DNA from: Nocardioides ginsengisegetis
Lineage (GTDB): Bacteria > Actinomycetota > Actinomycetes > Propionibacteriales > Nocardioidaceae
Direction: 5' to 3'
Assembly (NCBI RefSeq): GCF_014138045.1
Contig: NZ_JACGXA010000003.1
Span: forward strand, 186,001-250,000
DNA length: 64,000 bases
The notes below the pieces were generated by a model. The model saw nothing but the letters and a program-made list of their open reading frames with translations. It searched no databases and was not told the origin of the DNA. The translations under genes were made by a program, and so were the position numbers. Positions 42,508-50,117 of this stretch are shown here, in pieces; position 1 is the first letter of the stretch, and the number at the start of each line of letters is the position of its first letter.

Positions 42508-44037
42508 TCACTCGACGGTGACGACGACCTCCTGGATGCCCGACGAGCCGTCGGGGAAGGGGGTCGCGCGAACAGCGGTCTGGTCGCCCTGCGAGCTGAC
42601 GGCGCGTACCGCGAGGGAGTGCTGGCCGGGCTCGGCGGTCCAGGGGAGGTACCACTGGCGCCAGTAGTCCTGGCCGCCCGACGGGCCGAGGCGGGCCTCC
42701 TGCCAGGCGGAGCCGTCGATGCGGACCTCGACCTTGTCGATCCCGCCCTGGTGCTGGGCCCAGGCCACGCCTCCGATGACGGTGCGGCCCTTCTTGACGG
42801 TCGACAGCGGCTTGGGGGTGTCGATCCGGCTGGAGATCTTGATCGGGGCGTCCGTGGCCCAGTCGCGCTGGGTCCAGTAGACGTCGGTGTCGGCGTACGT
42901 CGTCAGCGTGATCCGGGTGATCCACTTGGTCGCGCTGATGAAGCCGTAGAGGCCCGGGACGATCATGCGGGCCGGGAAGCCGTGCTCGCGGGGGAGCGCG
43001 GCGCCGTTCATGCCGACCGCGATCATCGCGTCGCGGCCGTCGGTGGCCAGGTCGAACGGCGTGCCGATCGTCATCCCGTCCACGTCGGTCGAGACGATCT
43101 GGTCGGCCCTGGTGTTGTCGATGCCGGCCTTGTCGAGGAGGGTCTTGAGCGGGACGCCGAGCCAGCGGGCGGCGCCGATGTACTTGCCGCCGATGTCGTT
43201 GGAGACGCAGGTGAGCGTGATGTCGCGCTCGATCAGGTCCATCGCCAGCAGGTCGTCGAAGGTGAAGGTGACCTCGTTGTCGACGTCGCCGTCGATGGTG
43301 AGGCTCCAGCCGTCGATGCTCACGACCGGCAGCGAGAGCCGGGTGTCGACGCGGTAGAAGTCGGCGGTGGGGGTGCGGAACGGCGAGATGCCGGGGACCC
43401 GGTCGTCGAGGCCGGCGGGGAGCGCCTTCGCGGCGTCCTTCGCGGCGGGGAGCTGCACGTTCTCCGGGCGGGTCCGGTAGGAGGTGATCCAGCGGCCCGC
43501 GCCGCCCATGACGGCGGCGGCCGCGGTGAGCACGCCGGCGGCGACGAGCACCGTACGGCGGTTGGTGCCGGCTCCCTCGACCGCGGGGGCGCTGTTCGCG
43601 GCGCCGGTCTCGGGGTGCCGGGAGCGGTCCAGCCACCAGAGCGAGGCGACGCCGGCGACCGCGGCGGCCAGGCTCGGCAGCAGGTCGCCCACGTCGGCGC
43701 TGGGCCGGTTGAGGGCGGTGAACGCGGCGACCGCGACCAGCAGGACCAGCAGCGCGGCGCCGTACACGAAGCGCTTGAGGGCCAGCAGGCCGGCGACGGC
43801 TGCAAGGAGCAGCACGCCCGCGAAGACGTTGCCGATCAGGATGGTCTTGTCGTTGCTGCCGAAGTGGGCGATGGCCCACTCCTTCATCGGGGTCGGGGTG
43901 AGGTCGATGACCTGCGAACCCACGGCCAGGACCGGGGAGGCGGAGGGGTTGGTGAGCGACGCGACGAGGTGGCCGAGGGCGACACCCACGACCGTGGACA
44001 GCACGCCGAAGAAGGCGTACAGAAGTCGGGTTCTCAT
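42508..44037 (-). CDS. Membrane-anchored molybdopterin-dependent oxidoreductase (sulfite-oxidase fold)
   Basis: A 509-residue protein. Residues 1 to about 180 hold five hydrophobic helices; residues from about 215 have the sulfite-oxidase/YedY molybdopterin fold, with the molybdenum-ligating Cys in L-T-C-V-S-N-D-I-G-G near 280 and G-F-P-A-R-M-I-V-P-G near 357, and a C-terminal Mo-cofactor dimerisation domain (A-W-A-Q-H-Q-G-G-I near 422). It probably acts outside the membrane, perhaps repairing oxidised methionine or reducing a sulfoxide. The ATG at 44037 lies 7 nt after a candidate SigK -10 box, so it may be the first member of the locus regulon. Confidence 0.88.
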   Translation of the reverse strand: MRTRLLYAFFGVLSTVVGVALGHLVASLTNPSASPVLAVGSQVIDLTPTPMKEWAIAHFGSNDKTILIGNVFAGVLLLAAVAGLLALKRFVYGAALLVLLVAVAAFTALNRPSADVGDLLPSLAAAVAGVASLWWLDRSRHPETGAANSAPAVEGAGTNRRTVLVAAGVLTAAAAVMGGAGRWITSYRTRPENVQLPAAKDAAKALPAGLDDRVPGISPFRTPTADFYRVDTRLSLPVVSIDGWSLTIDGDVDNEVTFTFDDLLAMDLIERDITLTCVSNDIGGKYIGAARWLGVPLKTLLDKAGIDNTRADQIVSTDVDGMTIGTPFDLATDGRDAMIAVGMNGAALPREHGFPARMIVPGLYGFISATKWITRITLTTYADTDVYWTQRDWATDAPIKISSRIDTPKPLSTVKKGRTVIGGVAWAQHQGGIDKVEVRIDGSAWQEARLGPSGGQDYWRQWYLPWTAEPGQHSLAVRAVSSQGDQTAVRATPFPDGSSGIQEVVVTVE

Positions 44038-44044
44038 GGGTGTT

Positions 44045-44071
44045 GTTCGGAGCCGCGGCCGGTTCGGATGG
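44045..44071 (-). promoter_or_regulatory. Candidate SigK promoter of the molybdopterin oxidoreductase gene
   Basis: Reading the minus strand, CCATCC (44066-44071) is followed after 15 bp by CCGAAC (44045-44050); the start codon follows 7 nt later. The -35 matches the published mycobacterial SigK consensus exactly and the -10 at five of six positions. Confidence 0.65.
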
Positions 44072-44093
44072 GTGGTGCGGCAGGATGACCGGC

Positions 44094-44852
44094 ATGTCTG
44101 AGACCCCCGCCGAGCTCGTGCACCTGTCCGTCGCCGACTCCGTCGCGACGATCACCCTGGACTCCCAGCACAACCGCAACGCCCTGTCGCGGCAGCTGGT
44201 GACGGAGCTCTTCGGGCACCTCGAGGCCGCCGAGGCCGACGACACGGTGCGGGTCGTGCTGGTCCGGGCCGAGGGCCGGGTCTTCTGCTCCGGCGCGGAC
44301 CTGGCCGAGGCGAGCACCGAGGGCATGGAGGTCGGCGCCCGCCGGATCGTGGACCTGCAGCGCCTGATCGCGACCATGTCCAAGCCGGTCGTGACCCGAC
44401 TGCACGGCGCGGTCCGGGCCGGCGGCATCGGCATCGTGGCCGCCTCCGACATCGCGATCGCCTCCGAGGACGCCACCTTCGCGCTCACCGAGGTCAAGCT
44501 CGGCCTGGCCGCCGCGATCATCTCGCTGACCGTGCACGCGCGCATGAACCCGCGCGCCGCCGCGCTGACCACGCTGGGCGGCGAGGTCTTCACGGGCGCC
44601 GACGCCGCGGCGTACGGGCTGGTGACGAAGGCGGTCCCCGCCGACGCCCTCGACGACGAGGTCGCCGCGGTCTGCGCCTCGCTCGCCACCGGCGCGCCCC
44701 AGGGGCTGCGCGAGTCCAAGCGGATCCTCAACCGGGACCTGGTCGCCCGGATCGACGCCGGTGGCGAGGAGATGGCGCGCCTCTCGGCCTCGCTGTTCGC
44801 CTCGGACGAGGCGCGCGAGGCGATGACCGCCTTCCTGAACCGGAAGAAGTAG
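44094..44852 (+). CDS. Enoyl-CoA hydratase/isomerase family protein
   Basis: A 252-residue crotonase-fold protein: the oxyanion segments S-G-A-D-L-A-E near residue 65 and G-A-V-R-A-G-G-I-G near 105. Positions of the two catalytic Glu of true hydratases are occupied by T-E-V-K-L and neighbours, so one Glu is retained and activity is plausible. ATG 44094 is preceded at 7 nt by CAGGAT (44081-44086). It is divergent from the molybdopterin gene and is followed by an inverted-repeat element. Confidence 0.83.
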   Translation: MSETPAELVHLSVADSVATITLDSQHNRNALSRQLVTELFGHLEAAEADDTVRVVLVRAEGRVFCSGADLAEASTEGMEVGARRIVDLQRLIATMSKPVVTRLHGAVRAGGIGIVAASDIAIASEDATFALTEVKLGLAAAIISLTVHARMNPRAAALTTLGGEVFTGADAAAYGLVTKAVPADALDDEVAAVCASLATGAPQGLRESKRILNRDLVARIDAGGEEMARLSASLFASDEAREAMTAFLNRKK

Positions 44853-44862
44853 CTCGTGCGGA

Positions 44863-44925
44863 GATAGTCCCCACCGCAATTGCTGCCGATCGGCTGAATG
44901 TTCGACAGTTTCGTTGGGGACTATC
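44863..44925 (+). terminator. Inverted repeat after the enoyl-CoA hydratase gene
   Basis: Perfect 11-bp arms GATAGTCCCCA (44863-44873) and its complement (44915-44925) surround 41 nt that are AT-richer than the surroundings. It begins 10 nt after the stop and probably ends the transcript. The 266-bp gap 44853-45118 otherwise holds only the promoter and leader of the helicase that follows. Confidence 0.55.
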
Positions 44926-45041
44926 CCGGCGGTGCGCCTCGACGTCCACTTCTCGAACGGTTCCGGGTGTCCCGGGAGCGGGGTGCGCGCGATCACCCCT
45001 TCGGGCCATGAAAACCGGTCATTGGCGTGTTCGGGGGCAGG

Positions 45042-45118
45042 TAGGCTTGTCGACTCGCCAGTCCCGGGTCGGGGCTGGACGTTTCGGGGGAAGTTTTTCG
45101 GGTCTGAGGGGAACGGCG
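45042..45118 (+). promoter_or_regulatory. -10 box and leader of the HelD-like gene
   Basis: TAGGCT at 45042-45047 would start transcription near 45054, giving a leader of about 65 nt that ends in GAGGGGAACGGCG before a TTG start. No convincing -35 is seen. HelR genes are known to be rifamycin-inducible in relatives; I could not recognise the associated element here. Confidence 0.35.
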
Positions 45119-47287
45119 TTGTCAGAAGAGCTCGTCGAGAACGAGATCGCCCAGGAGCAGGCGTTCGTCGACCGTGTCCAGGTGCAGCTGGTGAAGTCCG
45201 CGAAGGCGGCGCAGGAGCTGGCCCGGGAGGGGCACGGCCGCGGCCGGCTCGGCCACGAGGGTGGCTTGGTCGAGCGCGACGCGATGGTCTTCCAGGCCGC
45301 CAAGCGGATCGCCCAGCTGGACGCCGCCCACGAGGGCCTGGTCTTCGGCCGGCTCGACCTGCGCACCGAGCTCGACGCGGCGCCGCGCTACATCGGCCGG
45401 ATCGGGCTGCGCGACGAGCAGCGTGACTCCCTGCTGATCGACTGGCGCGCCCCCGCCGCCGCGGTGTTCTACCAGGCGACCGCTGCCGAGCCGCAGGGCG
45501 TCGTACGCCGTCGCGTGCTCCGCTCGACCGGGCCGACGGTGATCGGCGTCGAGGACGAGCTGCTCGACGCCGAGGCCGAGACCGACCTGCCGATCGTGGG
45601 CGAGGGCGCCCTGATGGCGCAGCTCTCGCGCGCCCGCGATCGCTCGATGCACTCGATCGTGGCGACCATCCAGGCCGAGCAGGACAAGGCGATCCGGGCG
45701 CCCGGCAAGGGCGTCGTGTCGATCTCCGGCGGTCCCGGCACCGGCAAGACCGTGGTCGCGCTGCACCGCGCCGCCTTCCTGCTCTACACCGACCGTCGCC
45801 GCTACGAGGGCGGCGGCGTGCTCGTCGTCGGCCCCAGCGGCGTCTTCATGCGCTACATCGAGCGCGTCCTGCCGAGCCTCGGCGAGACCGCCGTCGCGCT
45901 GCGCTCGCTCGGCGAGGTCGTCGACGGCGTGAAGGCCTCCCGCCACGACGAGCCCGCCGTGGCCGACGTGAAGGGCTCGGCCCGGATGGCCGAGCTGATG
46001 CGGCGTACGGCGCGCCAGCAGGCGCCCGGCAGCCCGCAGGAGTTCAGGGTTTTCTGGCGCGACGACACGATCGTGCTCGACCGCGGCACGCTCGGCCGGC
46101 TGCGCCGCCAGCTGATGAGCCAGGGCCGCCGCAACCGCCAGCTGCCCCGCGTCGCCACCACGCTCCTCGACGCCATGTGGCGCCAGGTCCGGGGCGAGCG
46201 CGGCCGTGACCGCGGGCGCGAGGCCTTCAACGACGACATGCTCGGCAACCAGGCCTTCGTGGAGTTCGCGGTCGCCTGGTGGCCGCCGCTCGACGCCCCG
46301 CAGGTGCTCGGCTGGCTGCGCGACCCCGAGCTGCTCGCCCGCGTGGGCGAGGGCCTGGTCTCGCCGGAGGACCAGCGGCTGCTGGCCAAGTCGTGGAGCG
46401 GCGACGGCTCGCTCTCGGTCGAGGACGTGCCGCTGCTCGACGAGCTGCGCTACGCCCTCGGCGACGTGCCGGCGCGCACCGAGGAGGACCACGACCTCGA
46501 CGACCACATCGGTGGTGACCTCCAGGAGCTGACGACCGCCGCCGAGCGGGAGTACGCCCCGTCGGGTCGCGCCTGGGCCCCGCCCACGCACCGGATCGAG
46601 GACGACGGCTACGCCCACGTGCTCGTCGACGAGGCCCAGGACCTCACGCCCATGCAGTGGCGGATGGTCGGCCGTCGCGGCCGCGGCGCGTCGTGGACGA
46701 TCGTCGGCGACCCCGCGCAGTCGTCGTGGCCGGTGCCCGCGGAGTCCGCCGAGGCCCGCGCCGCTGCGCTCGAGGGCAAGGAGCTCCACGAGTTCCACCT
46801 GTCGACCAACTACCGCAACTCCTCGGAGATCTACGCCTACGCCGCGGCCTATGCCGAGCGCGTCGGGCTCGACGCCGACCTGCCCACCGCCGTCCGCTCG
46901 ACCGGCATCGACCCCAAGGTCGTCACCGGCTCGGCCGACCTCGAGTCGGCCACCCGGGAGGCGGTCCGCGAGGTCGCCGACCAGGTCGCCGGCACCGTCG
47001 GCATCGTGGTCCCGGTCGCCCGGCGCTCGGAGGTCAACGCCTGGCTGGCGTCCTGGCCGGAGTTCGCGGACGACGCGCCGGGCGCCCGTGCCGCGGTCGA
47101 CTCGGCCGTCGCCCCCTCCGGCGAGGACCGGGTCGTGGTGCTGACCGGCCTCGACACCAAGGGCCTGGAGTTCGACGGCATCGTCGTCGTCGACCCCCAG
47201 CAGATCGAGGACGAGTCGGTCACCGGGCGCGCGACGCTCTACGTCGTGCTCACCCGCGCGACGCAGCTGCTCACCACGGTCAGCTGA
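45119..47287 (+). CDS. HelD/HelR-like superfamily 1 helicase (RNA polymerase recycling)
   Basis: A 722-residue UvrD-like protein with Walker A G-G-P-G-T-G-K-T near residue 205, L-V-D-E-A-Q-D near 503, motif III-type G-D-P-A-Q-S near 529, Y-R-N-S near 564 and a final V-L-T-R-A. The N-terminal 90 residues are a charged coiled coil (E-E-L-V-E-N-E-I-A-Q-E-Q), the arm that distinguishes HelD and HelR from DNA-repair UvrD. Such proteins release stalled RNA polymerase, and HelR also confers rifamycin tolerance. The TTG start is chosen for the site GAGGGG upstream; no ATG or GTG lies nearby. Confidence 0.83.
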   Translation: MSEELVENEIAQEQAFVDRVQVQLVKSAKAAQELAREGHGRGRLGHEGGLVERDAMVFQAAKRIAQLDAAHEGLVFGRLDLRTELDAAPRYIGRIGLRDEQRDSLLIDWRAPAAAVFYQATAAEPQGVVRRRVLRSTGPTVIGVEDELLDAEAETDLPIVGEGALMAQLSRARDRSMHSIVATIQAEQDKAIRAPGKGVVSISGGPGTGKTVVALHRAAFLLYTDRRRYEGGGVLVVGPSGVFMRYIERVLPSLGETAVALRSLGEVVDGVKASRHDEPAVADVKGSARMAELMRRTARQQAPGSPQEFRVFWRDDTIVLDRGTLGRLRRQLMSQGRRNRQLPRVATTLLDAMWRQVRGERGRDRGREAFNDDMLGNQAFVEFAVAWWPPLDAPQVLGWLRDPELLARVGEGLVSPEDQRLLAKSWSGDGSLSVEDVPLLDELRYALGDVPARTEEDHDLDDHIGGDLQELTTAAEREYAPSGRAWAPPTHRIEDDGYAHVLVDEAQDLTPMQWRMVGRRGRGASWTIVGDPAQSSWPVPAESAEARAAALEGKELHEFHLSTNYRNSSEIYAYAAAYAERVGLDADLPTAVRSTGIDPKVVTGSADLESATREAVREVADQVAGTVGIVVPVARRSEVNAWLASWPEFADDAPGARAAVDSAVAPSGEDRVVVLTGLDTKGLEFDGIVVVDPQQIEDESVTGRATLYVVLTRATQLLTTVS

Positions 47288-47816
47288 CGCGGCGGTAGTG
47301 CACGAGCAGCGCCCCCGACGGGGTGGCGCTGCTCGACACCAGCTCGTACGCCGTCGGCGTGCCGTCGCCGAACAGGCGTCGGCCCTTGCCGGCGACCCGC
47401 GGGGCCACCACCAGGCGCAGGTCGTCGACGAGCCCGGCGGCGAGCAAGGACGAGGTCAGCTCCATCGACCCGTGCACCCCGACGTCGCCCCCGTCACCGG
47501 CCGCGAGCCCGCGGACGAACTCGAGGACGTCGCCCTCGATGGCGCGCGCGTGCGGCCAGTCACCGGTCAGGGGCGACGACGTGGCGACGTGCTTCTCGAC
47601 CGCGTTGATGAAGTCGGCGAAGGGCTGGATGTCCGAGGACGGCCAGTAGCGCGACCACTCGTCGTACATCCCGCGGCCCAGCAGCACCGTGTCCTGGGTG
47701 CCGATCACCTCCGCGAGGTCGGCGTCCATCTGCTCGTCCCACTCCAGGACGAACTCGTCGGGGTCCTGCGCCACCCCGTCGATCGACACCAGCATGTAGG
47801 CCACGATCCTGCGCAT
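47280..47816 (-). CDS. Dihydrofolate-reductase-family (RibD C-terminal-like) protein
   Basis: A 178-residue protein of the RibD_C/DHFR fold: M-L-V-S-I-D-G-V near residue 8, L-L-G-R-G-M-Y-D-E-W near 46, V-H-G-S-M-E-L near 112. Actinobacterial members are usually NADPH-dependent reductases of unknown substrate and are not needed for folate. GGTGGAGAG precedes ATG 47816. It overlaps the convergent helicase gene by 8 bp. Confidence 0.8.
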   Translation of the reverse strand: MRRIVAYMLVSIDGVAQDPDEFVLEWDEQMDADLAEVIGTQDTVLLGRGMYDEWSRYWPSSDIQPFADFINAVEKHVATSSPLTGDWPHARAIEGDVLEFVRGLAAGDGGDVGVHGSMELTSSLLAAGLVDDLRLVVAPRVAGKGRRLFGDGTPTAYELVSSSATPSGALLVHYRRVS

Positions 47817-47914
47817 CTCTCCACCTCTCGGAAGCATCCTCGACGGCCCGTGACCGGGCCACCACGCGTTGGACCGCGCCCGGCGGCCGAAATCATCGCA
47901 ACTAGGCTTTGCCC

Positions 47915-49828
47915 ATGACTGCGACGACCTCTGCCCGGGAAGCCATCGAGGCGCTCCAGGGGCACGAGGCCTGGGCCATCATCCGGCGCTCGACCCGCGG
48001 TGGCGACCGCGACACGGTCGGACTGGTCGGCGGCCGGCGCAGCGTGGTCGAGTCGATCCTGGACGTGCCGCTGGCCGACGGGGCGCCCGACGACGGGCAC
48101 ATCGCCGACCGGCTGCTGGCGATCCCCTTCCGCCAGGTGGCGGAGCGTGGCTTCGAGGCGCACGACGACGGCACCCCGCTCGTCGTCGTGGACGTCGAGA
48201 CCGAGCTGGAGTTCTCCGTGGCCGAGGTGGTCGACGCGATCGACGACACCGGCGTCGAGTTCGCCGACCGGGGCGGCTTCGAGACCGACGACGCGACGTA
48301 CGGCGAGCTCGTCGACGCCATCATCCGCGACGAGATCGGGCAGGGCGAGGGCGCCAACCTCGTCATCGGCCGCCACTACCGCGCCACCGTCGCCGACTGG
48401 GGCGCGGACAAGGCGCTCACCGTCTTCCGCCGCCTGCTCGAGCGCGAGCGCGGTGCCTACTGGACCTACGTCTTCTTCACCGGCGACCGCTACCTGATCG
48501 GCGCGAGCCCGGAGCGGCACGTCTCGATCCACGGCGGCGACGTCCGGATGAACCCCATCAGCGGCACCTTCCGGATCCCTGCCGACGGCGACACCACTGA
48601 GCCGTCTCTGAGGGCCAAGCTCCTCGACTTCCTGCATGACGAGAAGGAGATCTACGAGCTCTTCATGGTCGTCGACGAGGAGCTGAAGATGATGTGCGAC
48701 ATCTGCAACGAGGGCGGCCAGGTGCTCGGCCCGTTCCTCAAGCCGATGAGCCGCCTCGTCCACACGGAGTACCTCCTCGCCGGGCGCACCAGCCGCGACC
48801 CCCGCGAGGTGCTGCGCGACACGATGTACGCCGCCACCGTCACCGGCAGCCCGGTCGAGAACGCCTGCCGCCTGATCAAGCAGTACGAGCGGGACGGGCG
48901 CGGCTACTACGGCGCCGCCCTCGCGATCCTGGGCCGGGACGCCGCCGGCGGGCCGGTCGTGGACAGCCCGATCGTGATCCGCACCGCCGACGTCGACCTC
49001 GAGGGCAACCTCACCGTGACCGCCGGGGCCACGCTCGTGCGCGACTCGGACGCGGCGTACGAGGTCGCGGAGACCCACGCCAAGGCCGGCGGCATCCTCA
49101 GCGCCTTCGGTCTCGTGCCGCCGGCGCCGGTGCCGACCGCCAACCTCGCCGAGCTGGTCATCGACGAGGACGTGCTGCTCGCCCTCAACGCCCGCAACCG
49201 CCGCCTCAGCCGGTTCTGGCTCACCGACCAGGGCGGCTCGCCGCCCGACCCGCGCCTCAAGGGCCGGTCGGCGGTGATCCTCGACGGCGAGGACGACTTC
49301 GTGAACATGCTGCGCCACGTCCTCGGCGTGCTCGGCATGACCAGCGAGGTGGTGCGCCACGACGAGTACGTCGACGGCGTGCTCGACGGCTTCGACCTGG
49401 TCGTCGTCGGGCCCGGCCCGGGCGACCCGCGCGACGACGCGGACCCCAAGATGGCCAACCTGCGCGCCGCCGTCGCCCGGCTGCTCGAGCGCAAGCAGCC
49501 GTTCCTCGCGGTCTGCCTGGGCCACCAGGCGCTGTGCCACCAGCTCGGCATCCCGCTCGCCTACAAGGACATCGTCTTCCAGGGCACCCAGTCGCCGGTC
49601 GAGATCGACGGCCGGACCGAGCGGGTCGGGTTCTACAACACCTTCGTCGGCCGTGCGGACGGCGCGCTCCCGGACGGGGTCGAGGCCTCGGCCGACCCCG
49701 TCACCGGCGACATCCACGCGCTCCGCGGGCCGCACTACCGGGGCATCCAGTTCCACGCGGAGTCGATCCTCACCGAGCACGGCTACGACCTGCTGCACGA
49801 CCTGGTGGGCGGCCTGCTCCTCGACTGA
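47915..49828 (+). CDS. Fused chorismate-utilising synthase and glutamine amidotransferase (TrpEG/PhzE-like)
   Basis: A 637-residue protein. The N-terminal part, to about 425, is a chorismate-binding anthranilate-synthase domain (P-I-S-G-T near 213, D-E-E-L-K-M-M-C near 253, T-V-T-G-S-P near 308). A linker leads to a class I amidotransferase with nucleophile Cys in A-V-C-L-G-H-Q-A near 531 and Q-F-H-A-E-S near 612. It converts chorismate and glutamine to anthranilate, or to 2-amino-2-desoxyisochorismate if PhzE-like; D-E-E-L-K-M-M and H-T-E-Y-L favour the PhzE side. TAGGCT (47903-47908) ends 6 nt before ATG 47915: leaderless. Confidence 0.88.
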   Translation: MTATTSAREAIEALQGHEAWAIIRRSTRGGDRDTVGLVGGRRSVVESILDVPLADGAPDDGHIADRLLAIPFRQVAERGFEAHDDGTPLVVVDVETELEFSVAEVVDAIDDTGVEFADRGGFETDDATYGELVDAIIRDEIGQGEGANLVIGRHYRATVADWGADKALTVFRRLLERERGAYWTYVFFTGDRYLIGASPERHVSIHGGDVRMNPISGTFRIPADGDTTEPSLRAKLLDFLHDEKEIYELFMVVDEELKMMCDICNEGGQVLGPFLKPMSRLVHTEYLLAGRTSRDPREVLRDTMYAATVTGSPVENACRLIKQYERDGRGYYGAALAILGRDAAGGPVVDSPIVIRTADVDLEGNLTVTAGATLVRDSDAAYEVAETHAKAGGILSAFGLVPPAPVPTANLAELVIDEDVLLALNARNRRLSRFWLTDQGGSPPDPRLKGRSAVILDGEDDFVNMLRHVLGVLGMTSEVVRHDEYVDGVLDGFDLVVVGPGPGDPRDDADPKMANLRAAVARLLERKQPFLAVCLGHQALCHQLGIPLAYKDIVFQGTQSPVEIDGRTERVGFYNTFVGRADGALPDGVEASADPVTGDIHALRGPHYRGIQFHAESILTEHGYDLLHDLVGGLLLD

Positions 49829-49919
49829 GCGGGCAGCACGCACCTCTCAACGGACGCAAACCGTCCAAATCGTGATGATCGTCGCGCCCGATCGGCTTCG
49901 GCCGGGCCCGCCGGGGAGG

Positions 49920-50034
49920 TACCGTCAGAGGTGCCAAGTGGCTCATGGGCCCGGTGGAGACTGCCCCCCAGCTCCATCGGGCCCACCGCTTTTGCCAGAC
50001 CTTTTGCCAGACCAGGGCACCTCTCGGGCCCCCG
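49920..50034 (+). ncRNA. Probable 6C RNA
   Basis: The gap 49829-50117 holds a structured element. A -10-like TACCGT (49920-49925) precedes AGAGGTGCC (49927-49935), which pairs perfectly with GGCACCTCT (50016-50024). Inside, a 12-bp stem (49947-49958 with 49973-49984, one G-U) carries a loop with exactly six C (49964-49969), and two GCCAGACC motifs follow. A second C-run (GGGCCCCCGA, 50026-50035) lies at the 3' end. Loops with runs of C are the hallmark of the actinobacterial 6C RNA. The pairings are seen directly; the family name is from memory of its consensus. Confidence 0.65.
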
Positions 50035-50117
50035 ACCAACATCTTTGGGTATTCCTTGGGCAACTCACATGTTTCCTCGCACGTCTCACCGGTAGGTATG
50101 GAGAGGTGAGGGGACCG

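Noticed and set aside
45119..47287. DNA-repair helicase UvrD/PcrA
   Set aside because: The N-terminal coiled-coil arm and the motif spacing fit HelD/HelR better; UvrD-specific domains are missing.
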